From positions 28,917,629 to 28,981,628 of the forward strand of contig OW387147.1 of NCBI GenBank assembly GCA_936440205.1: DNA of 64,000 bases, read 5' to 3'. Positions 41,911-53,053 of the stretch are shown here, in pieces (position 1 is the stretch's first letter; every line of letters begins with the position of its first letter). Source of the DNA: Lepidonotus clava (lineage: Eukaryota; Annelida; Polychaeta; Phyllodocida; Polynoidae). The notes beneath the pieces are model-generated. The model did no database searches. It saw only the letters and a list, made by a program, of their open reading frames with translations, and was not told where the DNA came from. Made by a program: the position numbers and the translations under genes.

Positions 41911-44516
41911 CCTCATCCATAAAAGAAGAAAGTTTGACAAAACTAGCCCCAGGGCCAAGACGGAAAGTGTATTCTCCCGTTCTTTTTTAATGTTTATTGA
42001 AGCAAAATGCCTAAGGGACTACTTTTCCGTTTAGATCGATTTTGTTAGCTTTTCTTTTTTGTTTCTTTACATAGTTTAACACAATTCGCCTTTTGCACCC
42101 GCATTCTTACCCCAGTTAACGTAATAAAATATCTATTTGAAAAAAAGATTTGAAAAAAAACTTTTTTCAAAGAACGATACTCAACGTTACAGTGCTATGT
42201 TATGCAATCTTCACATAGTTCAATCTTTTACTAAAAAGTGATCCAACGCAAGTCTTTGGTTCCTACTCATTTAACTAACCATAGGTATTAAGATATTTTT
42301 GTTCAAGGCATAAAAACAAATATTGTGTCTCAACCGTAAGCCTTCTTGAGTACCGTAATATTTCTAAATGGTATGAATTAATTAGATTGTAATGCCTTCT
42401 TTCTGTAATGGGATATTTTAATAGAGATGATCTGAATAGAGCAAGCCAGCTTCGCTCACTTATGTTGACAGTCGTTTTAACGGTGTGCTTACTTTGTTGA
42501 TTTGTGGACGTTGGTGATTTTCGGTCTGGTGTCTTTGTGGCTGGGTGGACGGGAATCCGCTTCTTGTATGTATACACATGTCGGGCAGTTGATCCAGACT
42601 TAACAAAATCTCAAGTTTAAGAGACACCTACACTACTGGTATTTAGCATTAGGACATCCGACTTGGCCTCTCGTGCAGGTATTCAGATTTCAATAGTTAA
42701 GTAATCAGTTCAGTTTTACAGCTTTTCTAAAATTATTCTGTTCTCTAGAACTTAAAAACATTTGCAGTTAATTTGTTTAGAACCACAGAAATGGTCGTAG
42801 ATAAATAAGAATAATATATAGCTAATGAAACTTTTTCCTCATCGAACTGGCCACAGGTCTTCGCACATCAAGCTATATAATGTCACCACCTATGTTCTCA
42901 TTTTTGTAATCCTTTATATAATATATTAGTAGTAATGATAATTTTGCTCTTTGCAATATAAATCTTTTTGCATCTGATAACGCATTCAAAATATTTCATT
43001 CAATAATTTTTCTTTCACGTAATTTTCGAAATTGTCCCTCGTCATCGCACTGTGACCCATCCCCCTCCTGCTGCCGTCAGGTCGCTGATCCGCTACTAAC
43101 GAGGCCGGCTGGGTTACACGTAACACTTGTAGAAATAGGCCTTACCACTGTTTAGGCCTATTTTTACACGCCCATTGTGCGGCCCACAGTGGTGTAGGGT
43201 TACGTCCTAATGCGCCCTAACACTGTCAAGTAGCCTCCCCATACCCTGCCCCTATCAACAGGTTAATTAAGCGCCGTGGGTGCACCTCAACATCTCCGCC
43301 TTTTTCACCAACCTGCGCAGTTCCCAACCATTTAAGCTTGGGCCCATAGGTACGCATATACCCAATCACTTGGTTCAAGCCTAGTCCGTTAGCAAGGCAC
43401 CACACTATTGAAAAAAAGGTGTTAGCTCTGATCCACTCAGTGTGTTTTTCATGAACTGCATCATCGTTCTGATTCATGGTTTTACCTTTTACCTGAAAAA
43501 AAAGAGAAATTTTGTGTGACTTTCATAATACATCAGAGTTTAATCTAGATAATGCAAAGATCCAGTTCCTCTTGCCAACAGTCCGTTTGAGTTGAGTTAA
43601 GTTCCCTGACAAGAAATTATGTGTATTGTTATGCGTTTAGAGATGCAACGGTTCATCGGGTCTTTAGAAACTGAACTCGGTTAGAAAACTAGGCAATTTT
43701 CATAGAGGATTATGTAGAGGGGGAGGGGGGTGCTGAGTGAGAGAAACAAATAAGCCTTGAAAACATCTACATATTTCATTTGGTCGCTACCCATATCTGT
43801 AATTCAGTGAGAATGTCTTAATAGTTTACACTATGCTCTCACTATGCTATTTCCATGTATTTCTTAATACTTAGAAGCGTTAAAGGTCTCGACCGAAAGA
43901 GTGCACCTGGTCTAAACATTCCCGCCAACTTTGTTGCCAGCTATGCATTGTGAGGGCAAAAAGGTTATAGTATATTGGTTACTGAATACAATCCTTGCCC
44001 ACTTCCCGCTTTGCTCTAGGCTATTTTGCGTACAACTGATCAAATATTGCCTTCGACGTATACTTTTATATGTTGATTGACAGCAAATCCCTTCGTGTAT
44101 ACTTTTCCAAGCATTGTATTATGGTGTTTTTTTTTCTAAAAGTGCAACTTAGCTTGTACATGTATTGGCATATCAATCCTATTAACATACATTTAACTTT
44201 AATTGGAGAGATACCTTATTTATGAATTCATATTTTTGGATTACTCTTCTAACGACACCTGTCGTTGGTAAGGTTGAACAAACTTTATTAAAACATGTCT
44301 TAATTCTTTAGTTTATTTGTCATGATGAAGTGATTGACGCCCTCTCAGAAGACGTCAAGAAAAGATGTAGTACTATAAACATTTTTCAAAATAATCCTTA
44401 TTCTGTAACCTTTATACTATTATGAAAGACGGAAGTATATCAGCATGTATTACTACCGGTAAAACCGTTGTAGCTTTGGGTCTCGGAGCATCCAGTGGTA
44501 AGGTATTAAGGCGGGG

Positions 44517-44640
44517 ATGGTGCCAGTTACACCCGACCAGTGCCAAGAACACTGCTCATCCAGGAAGGAATGCACCGAAAGGAGGGCGAGTGCACCCCGT
44601 TCAACTTTGATGTGCATAGCAGCACTATGCATAGCAGAAG
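44517..44640 (+). pseudogene. Cys-rich exon relic, possibly PAN/apple-like
   Basis: Reads MVPVTPDQCQEHCSSRKECT. The same pattern continues in another frame as GECTPFNFDVHSS. The spacing C-x3-C-x5-C followed by a TxFNFD-like stretch recalls PAN/apple modules. The frame change and duplicated TGCACC suggest a broken exon. No neighbouring exons found. Confidence 0.3.
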
Positions 44641-47600
44641 GGGAGGGGGTCGGTAAAAATTCTATTGATCCAGAATATTTTAGATATCAAGTTTTTAGTA
44701 AAGATTCTGTTGCACTGGAACGTGTCTTTTTTCAATGATATGTTGCATCAGTGTAGACATCGTTAGATCTGAAGTTAGACTTTAGTAGGATTTGTATACA
44801 AAGATAGGGGAGACAGTTTAGTCATTGCTTAAGGTTATTGAAATCTTTTGAAAGGACATTGATTAATACTCTGTATTCACGTCATATTGTTGTATATCAG
44901 AATAAAAGCACCCTCTGGGATATGGTACCTTTAAACCCATCAATAAGTCAGGAAACTGCATATTAAATATGTATTTGAAAAATAATTCATTTCCAAATTT
45001 CAAGAAAAAGGTCAATTTTCTCCGTCATCTTTGTACCTAATTTCAAAGTAATTCTGACATGGAAAACCCGAAGAACCTTGAAGGAAACCTGATATGTTTT
45101 ACTTTGGATAATACACATTTCGGTATTCTGCTCATGTTAAACTGAAAAAAGCGTGAAATCCGTTGCTTATCCCAAGGTGAAGACAGAGGTCGGGGTGAAA
45201 GGCCTTTAACAGCTACACCAGGGACAGGCCAAACGTAAACCCCAAACTTCTGCTTTAATAATAATCACAAGTCGAAACTAAAACAGAATAAGCTAGGCTG
45301 TAACATGTAAGTAATGTAGATAGAAGGTAGATTTAGGTAGGAAAACAATTTGATTATTGTAACATGTTTATGCAGTACATATATGCAGGTCCTACAGGTC
45401 GTATGTTTACGGTCTTCAAATGCTTTTTTTTGTGTTGCCATGTATATGTTATAGCTATCGGAAGTCTTTTAAAGGTCCTTTTTTCAGAATGCAAAATTAG
45501 TTTTCTGTTCGATAATAATTATGTTGAAGCTGCGTTCACTGAACTGTTTACTTATATTTGTATTTAATGAATGTCATAGGGGGTAAAAAAAATAATAAGA
45601 CAACTAATTATCTTTATTATTCAAAAAATTTTTATCATCTTATTTTAGACAAAAAAGTCTTTAAAAATGTCTTTTTTACATTTCTTAGAAGGGGACCCTG
45701 ATTGTGAGACACGTGCATTCCTACGCGTGGGAGAATTTAGAAAATAACCAGAATATTAGAACTTAAATAGTAACAATCCATGCTAAATGTTTTCATCATA
45801 TCTAAAAACGCTTTAACCCCTGTAGTTGATGTCCTATACTTAAGCGTAAATCCCGGGGTCCTGCAAATACTCATATAACCTATAAGTCAAATGATGCGAT
45901 ATTAACAAAATCATTTGTACTTGCAAATATTCTATAAGTTAAGTTTAGAGCTTGCAGGTTATAGCACCCACTCGGGTGGGTTCTGGGTGTTGTGTTTGTG
46001 CTCTATACACCAGGTGGCAGGTCGAACACACACGACTGTGTTTTGTAAATAAACCAGTCTTCATACCTTTAAGGATTAAATCGGAGAGGTGAGATAAATC
46101 TAAAAAAAGGTGTTTGATCTAGGGAAAAACGTGATTTGAAGGTCAACTTTTTTGAAATTCATATTGCTTGTAGCCTTACAAGGTGTTGTTTACCCCAGTA
46201 CAATGCCATTTTGACTTATTCGTTTTCTAGAAACGCTGTTGGTGGTAGGGCATATTCTATTCCCTTTTTTAATTATAATTTTCACCTCAATTCGTTTAGC
46301 TCATTGTTTTCTTCCATCAAAAAAGGCTATGCCAAACAATTTTTTTTTCGAGATGGCATCTCGACACTTAATATCCAAAGCTCTCACTGTTTCATCGCAT
46401 ACTATCAAGCAATAAAAAATATAATCCTGGCCCCAATACCCAGTTTTTGTGACTGAGATGGCAATGTGATCTGTCGTTTTGTTTCAAGCACACGAGGATC
46501 GAGACCTATCGGGTGTCTCTATATGACAAAAGTGACTTAAATTCAAGTCTGCAAAGGCGGTTTCTTGTGTTGTGGGATGTGAGCACCCTCCCTGTAAATG
46601 ATATGCTTTGACCAAACGCATCTCTCCTTTCAAACATATAGGGACATTTTCTGACAGGAATGATAAATTTTGAATGAGTAAATACTATTTTATCGCCGGT
46701 TTGTTTTGAACAGTTTCAGGTATGTGATTCACGTAGACCTCTTCACATCAGCACGCTAACATCCAGTGCACTTACAGCTGCATGTCCCTTAAAAAGAAAC
46801 TTAGCAGTGAAGAAACATGAGCCAAAAATAGCCTAGGTATCAATAATTTCAACTCTAAAAAGGCCGTCAATGCACTATAGGATTTTCAAGAGCCATTTGA
46901 TATTCTTTATGATTACATCATGTCATTACGATCTTTTTTTCATAGACCCCTGACACCCATAAATATATCACGATGCATTTTTTCTTTTTTCAATTTTAAA
47001 AAGCACATTAATCTGACATCAGTCTAGACTGATTCCGATCCCGAATTGCTAAAAATGTAAAGGAATATCTCTCAGTCTGCTCAGGGCTTTGCAACGGTAT
47101 TACGTTTTGCCCGGCAGCGTTTTTTAAAGGACACCACAGGTTTACAGTAGGCCTCTTGTGCTCCCACTCCAACTTTTTGAAGTAAATCAAAGTAAACCGT
47201 CCTTAGTGTGCGGCTCGTGTCTGAGGGGGTCGGGGAGGAGCAGAGCCTCTACTAATAAAGCCTATACCGAGGAGGGTCGGTGAATCTCAACGTGCAGAGA
47301 ATACACTCACACAATATGGGCTGATTTATAAAACATATAAGTCAGTATTGGGCGCATCTATCTGTGTCATATCTATTTTTTGATGACGGAAAATGATTCT
47401 CATTTCATGCCATCATGCCATTTAAGAAGGCAGTCTTTCTTGCGATTGGTTTTTCTTTGAAGGGAAATAATCCTTTTGCTGGTTTGATTTTACTGTATGA
47501 ACTAAATGCACGTTTAGAAACGACAGGGCAGCAGAAGTTTCTACTCGGACTACTGATTCAACGAAAATTAGTTCCTCAACCTCTTATGATTGGAGTTTAC

Positions 47601-49709
47601 TGTCAACCCATGATGTTACAGATTCAAGGTTACATGCAATATGATGTAACTAATATTTGACAAAGATATAAAATATCGATAAATATTGGATTTAATGCAG
47701 ATTCACCAGATTAATTTGCTATCACAAATGGGATAACATCCACAATAGTTCGCCTGGGGCACGATGCCCTAATACATGACTGTATGAATACACCCTCACC
47801 GTATAACTTTACATACTAATATGCACTGACTCTGTGCTAGTTAACGTCCCCTGGGTTATCAGGGGGAAGGATTCACACACCAGATACAGGCTTAATGAAT
47901 GAACACATTACCACAATTGCCTCATTACCCCTAGTTAGCTGGTCAGTGGAGGGTGGGAGGGGCCGCCGATTGTCTCACTCTGGGGGTGTCCCTATTTGTG
48001 ACTAATAATTAATTAGGTGCATAAGTCTCGCAAGTTTTTAGTTGGGGACTTTTTATTAAAAAAAACAGACCGCGTTATGTCAAGCAGGTAATTGAAAACT
48101 AACCCACAACGGGGATATCTTTGTGGAGGAATGGACTTAAAAACATGTGTTTTTTTCTGCTTAAGGATATACAAATCCTAATCTAAATGTGAAAATACCA
48201 ACCTAGTATACACTGTGATAAAACAAATGATTATAACAAGGGTAGTGGGATTCACTCCTCTTCCATAATTCAAATTCCAACGCTCGTCTTTGATTCTACT
48301 GCAGAAAGAGTAAGACTTACCTACAATGTTTTCTTGGAATACAAGGAGTCAGTTGAAGCAATTTGAAATCAAATAACTATTAAAGTTATTCCTTAAAAGA
48401 TAATGTTGAATTTAACTGATTCGATTTGAAACGACCAGCCACATTGAGAGTCACGCAGTTTACTGTCCTGATCCAAATAATTCCAACTAAGCTAGAAAAA
48501 AAACAAAAAAAAACAGAATGTCCATCAAATTCCATTTATTGGCCGCGTGCTACATTATTAATTGTGCAACCACAATGGAACTCAAGCTTTCCTCCAAAGG
48601 TCATGACAATTCTACGTATGCTCTTTAAGCATTAACTTTTAGTTTCAACCACTTAACGTGAGATCAAACGTATAGCAGGGTATGATTCTGATGTCGAAAA
48701 AACAGCATGTAAAGGTTTATAGGGATCTTCTTTTATCATGCCGACCGACATGTCTCAGTCGATACACGGTCTACGAAGCAGACAAATGTTATATTTTCAA
48801 AGGTAGACAATACTGACATTACCTTCGTCCTATCTGATCATTTGCCTGTGAAATAATTATACCCATGGGGTCACCCATGAGTAACAGTCAGTGACGTTTT
48901 CATACTATTAAGTGTCATAATCTACTCTGAAGATAAACATTTCGTTTTTATGCATCGGCTCGTCGGTGTGATTACAGATTAATCAAAATGTTTGTTTATA
49001 GATTGCCTATCCAAAGGTTTATTTCACACCCCTTTCTTTATAGCACCGCATACTAAAATTGCTTCATAAAAAAACATAAATGATTTTTTTTTTTTAATCA
49101 AACGAAAATGGCCCTTGAGAACAAGGTGAAAAAAATCAGGCTCCTCTTAACTCCGACTTGATATTTACTTTTCTCTTGCCAATTTTTCACTCTGCGGACA
49201 GCTCTGGAGGCAGCTACAGTAGAGAAATAAACCTTGCATCTCAGTGTTGATGTAACCCCTCTTCTGGAGTAGCCAATTGTGTCAAGACCCCTTCCAGTCG
49301 GGTGGGTTTATATTGTGACTCTGTAACCCTTCTCGTCAGGGTGCATCGCTCCGGGGCAACCCTTTTGTCAGCTTTCCAGATTTCGAACCGCATATGTATG
49401 AGAATCTAAACCAGAAATAGCCAGAGGTGATTCACAAATCGACTGCTTAAAGCGATTTGTGTAAGTCTTAACAAGACTGGTTATTTACTGAATGTTGAAT
49501 CTAAATAGAGATAGGACTTAATTATGGGGCTGAATAAACACTGATCGGGATCAGAGGTAATTTTAAATTGTATCTTAACTGTTCGAGTTAATCAGTTAAC
49601 TCAAACCTTAACTTCATTTGAGACTCGAATCTAATAAACTCTATTTAGGTATCACAGAAAAAGTGAGATAGTATTAAGCATGGATTTACCAAGTATTATG
49701 CATTTCACT

Positions 49710-49730
49710 ATGAAATGAAATGAAATGAAA
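49710..49730. repeat. ATGAA microsatellite
   Basis: Four consecutive ATGAA/GAAAT units in otherwise ordinary sequence. Confidence 0.7.
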
Positions 49731-50149
49731 GATCACCTGTGATATGGACATTACAGTTTCTCCGTCTAAGTCGTGAATGAGCGTGTATAATGTGGATATT
49801 TTAGACTCGTCATCATAACATTATCAGTAGGTTTTGCATAGAGGCAAGACATAAGTCTATGTGGTTAGGTACAAGTGTGCAAATTTACCACAAATGCTTG
49901 AAGGCTTAGAGAAAATTATGAAAATAAAAAATGTCGACAGAGTATCGCAGTTTAATAGGTCTTCTCATAGATGGCAAAATGCAGGAACCATTCTGGTGGT
50001 TTTTCACCTAGTTGTACTTTTACCTTTCCCGGCACTAACGCATGTGCTTCCACCTCCCCTTTTATAGAGAAGTAGGGGGAGGAAGAGGCGGGGGGGGGGG
50101 GGCGGGGAGTCGTGGTTGGGTGAGCAGACAGTCTCAGTCCAGCACCTAC

Positions 50150-50456
50150 CTGTATAGTGGGACGTACGTCGCCATCAGAAGGCTGGCACACTGACAGCGA
50201 CCAGACCCACACCTGAGTCGGACAGGTGAGTGGTCCTGTAACACAGCCTCCAGTACCCCCACACCCTGGAGGAGCCCAGGGTCAGGTAGGACATGTGAGG
50301 AGGCATGCTTTGATCCTGGACTGATCCCAACCTGTGCTACAGCATCAGACTGAGTGACAGCTATGATATAGTCGGTGGTGATGGCACCACTCTCCAGCCT
50401 GCCTCCTGCCCCCACCTCATGGCCCCATACCGGGCATAGAACAGGCACGTTCCCAC
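50150..50456 (-). other. Exon-like open stretch on the minus strand, unidentified
   Basis: About 101 open codons between a pyrimidine-rich acceptor (AACAAG) and donor GTAGGT. It includes SGAITTDYIIAVTQSDAVAQ, GVGVLEAVLQDHSPVRLRCG and CQCASLLMATYVPLYR, and ends with leftover AG. GC-rich against its flanks. I do not recognise the family and found no partner exon, so it may belong to an unseen gene. Confidence 0.4.
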
Positions 50457-51387
50457 CTTGTTATTGGGGGAGCAGTCGGCAATAGGAACAACTGAGGCAG
50501 CTTCCAGCATTGTCTACAAAACACAAGGAAAGAACTGGACATTTACTGAACACATATACTGCATGTGTTAGGCCTCATGCAGACTAATCTTGTTATTGGC
50601 AGAAGCCTATAACCTGTGGATATACCCAGAAGTGGCGTGGGAGTCAGGCATCACTGTATCAGTCCCCACACCTACTTGTGATGCTGCACCTATCGGCTTG
50701 ATCCCATTGCATCAGGGAGGAATGTGTACACTGAACGATAGCAGGGGTTGCTTACAAACATTAACTTACATACATTCCCACGGGAATTAGGAGCCTTAGG
50801 GGGGATCCAGTGTGGTCCCTAAGGTCGGCGGTTTGACACTGTGGGATACATGCGACAGGGCTGTCTCACCTGTTTTGGGTTTAGAGTAAGCCTGTAACCA
50901 TTACAAATAGGAGACAGGTGTGAGGCAGGAGTTACAGAGACCTGATTACATGGACATATCCCCAATTACAGGATTACCTATCCCCGGACGGTAGTAGGAC
51001 ATAGTAAATGTGTTCAGTATTCTATGTGAAGATCAACCAGTACAACCATCAGTTTATACAACTCAGGAACATACATTAGGTTTGTTGTGATATTGTAGAC
51101 ATAGGAATATTTAAGGATTTATCTTTGAAAGATACAAACTCCAACATAAGATTTAGTGTTGAATGCATTAGAATCGCGCACTTCAATACTGTAGGAATTT
51201 TGGAACGTGCCGCTATGAATGAAGGGAAAAAGTGGTAGCAAATCCGTTAGCAGCCCGCCACACTTGAGAGGACTAGAAGTAGGAGGAGTAGGAGGCAGCG
51301 TTCCCGTTCCACCCCACTGACTCTGGCCTCCCTCATCATTAAGGACTCCCCACTCGTCAGGCCCTGCTCTCACTACCTCGGGATTTA

Positions 51388-51486
51388 CCTGAGAGTTTAC
51401 CGGCCTATACCTGAGAGTTTACCGGCCTACCAAAGAGTTTACCGGCCTACCTGAGAGTTTACCGGCCTACCTGGGAGTTCACCGGC
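51388..51486. repeat. Minisatellite, five units of about 20 bp
   Basis: ACCTGAGAGTTTACCGGCCT repeats five times with small changes (one unit has CAAAGAG, the last GGGAGTTCACC). Confidence 0.9.
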
Positions 51487-52829
51487 CCGGTGATGTAAGA
51501 CAGGTGATGGGATTTACCTGAGGTCACTCTGAAGTCAGACCGCCACCCACCGCCGGAGGGGGAAAGGTGCGGATTGAGGAGAGGCTTTTTACTGTGTAAA
51601 CTACAGACTCGGCGGCTGGGGGATTGTCACTTGGTATGTGTGCCACTCTCACCCTTCAAAGGGCACACGGGTTCCTGCCAAGCTTGTGTTAACTAAGAGG
51701 CTGCACCGCTACTGTTGAAAGTGCCGGATTATCATAGCCCGGATACCTGTTTTGTTTGTGTTTGTTTTTCACGGTTCAGACCGGTCGTAAATTGTGTCCA
51801 TTGAGAGGGTCGTAAAGAGTGGTTTGGATGGACACAAAAACCAGCTAGTTTGCGTTTCCATGGAAATGAATGGTTAACTACCTACCTACGAATCTACAAT
51901 ATACACGAATAATGTTAGGTCACGATCCCAAACTATTGATGTACTTGTGATATATATTTGTGTATTGTGTGTCTTTTAATTAATATACGGGGAATCAACA
52001 TTTGACAAGTGGGTGATTCATTGTCAGGAGGTAAGTCACAATACCTGAGTGGGAGGCACGTCAGGTGTGTGGGCCTACCTACCTGGCCGAGACAGATACC
52101 TGTATCGTCATTACCACAGTTAAACAGACAGCCCACCCCCACGTACCTGCACCAAAACTACCAAAACCACTTCCCGGCCTGGTCAACGAGCAGAATAGGA
52201 CTCACAGCGATGTTTTATTGCCCTGTCTGTTGCTGCAGGGGTGAGACATAAAAACCACGGTTTGTGAAAGAATAAATCATTTCTGACAAATTCGGCCGTC
52301 AGTGTGTGTATGACGAGTGTGGCACTATAATGTGAGAGGAACCAGTCATAGTCTAGACACAACTGGAGTACACAGAAAACACGTGCTTCTCAAGGGAAAA
52401 CCAACTGTACAGGAAATCTGGTGGATTTTGGTACGTTATTACCATTTGATATATCACAAAGATTGCTACATTAAATATAGGAATCTCCTTACTGGTATTC
52501 ACGGAGAATTACAATTACTGCATACCTCTATATGATTACCCAAAGTGGTTCAAGATTATACTCGCCTATTTTGATGGACTAAGCAGCAGGGAGGTGAATA
52601 TAACACATACACGGATACCCGTAACCCCTTAGGATTGTCTACACCTCACCTGCATTCAACAGCAGTGGCGTCATTTGAATCCAGACCAAAAAGGCGCTGA
52701 TCCCGGAGTGGATCCTTAAGTGTCGGTAAAAGGGGGGTGTTACTGGAGGCGGGTTAACGGCAGGAGGAGCCTGTGTTCACTCAGGTGTACCCGGCCCGTG
52801 TCCCCACATCTTACCCCGTACCCACCACT

Positions 52830-53053
52830 ATGAGCTGCGACTCGGGGCTCGACTCCGGCCTCGGGGAGATGAAGGCCGCCGGCGAGTCGGAGACGGACCT
52901 GACGGACGCCGCCGCCCTGGAGGAGGTCAGCAAACATCACCATGCCAGCCCTGGTACTAATGGGAATGCTACTACCACTACTGCCACAGCCACCTCCAGT
53001 ATCAGGACGAATGGAGTGCGGACTCCCAGGTCGCGGGGGGTCAGCAGAGAAAG
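52830..53053 (+). CDS. Candidate first coding exon B, with an IkB-like phosphodegron motif
   Basis: Seventy-four codons plus AG before donor GTGAGT. It starts MSCDSGLDSGLGEMKAAGES, then ETDLTDAAALEEVSKHHH, and ends in a Thr/Asn-rich and basic tail. DSGLDS matches the beta-TrCP phosphodegron D-S-G-x-x-S as in IkB-alpha (HDSGLDS), and CDSGLGS opens IkB-beta. The match is six residues, so family membership is unproven, and no ankyrin repeats are visible in the window. The frame is also open upstream of this ATG. Same leftover bases and phase as exon A. Confidence 0.6.

Larger units (their letters stand above)
39466..52829. other. Non-coding stretch between first-exon candidates A and B
   Basis: Possibly a first intron or intergenic DNA. 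It holds a G run (40533-40548), a GC-rich patch at 41755-41910, the Cys-rich relic at 44517-44640, an ATGAA microsatellite near 49710, the exon-like minus-strand patch at 50150-50456 and a minisatellite at 51388-51486. I see nothing recognisable in 42-44 kb or 45-49.7 kb. Confidence 0.6.

Noticed and set aside
47415-47660. 81-codon open frame starting MPFKKAVFLAIGF
   Set aside because: AT-rich, no splice or promoter support, no family similarity.
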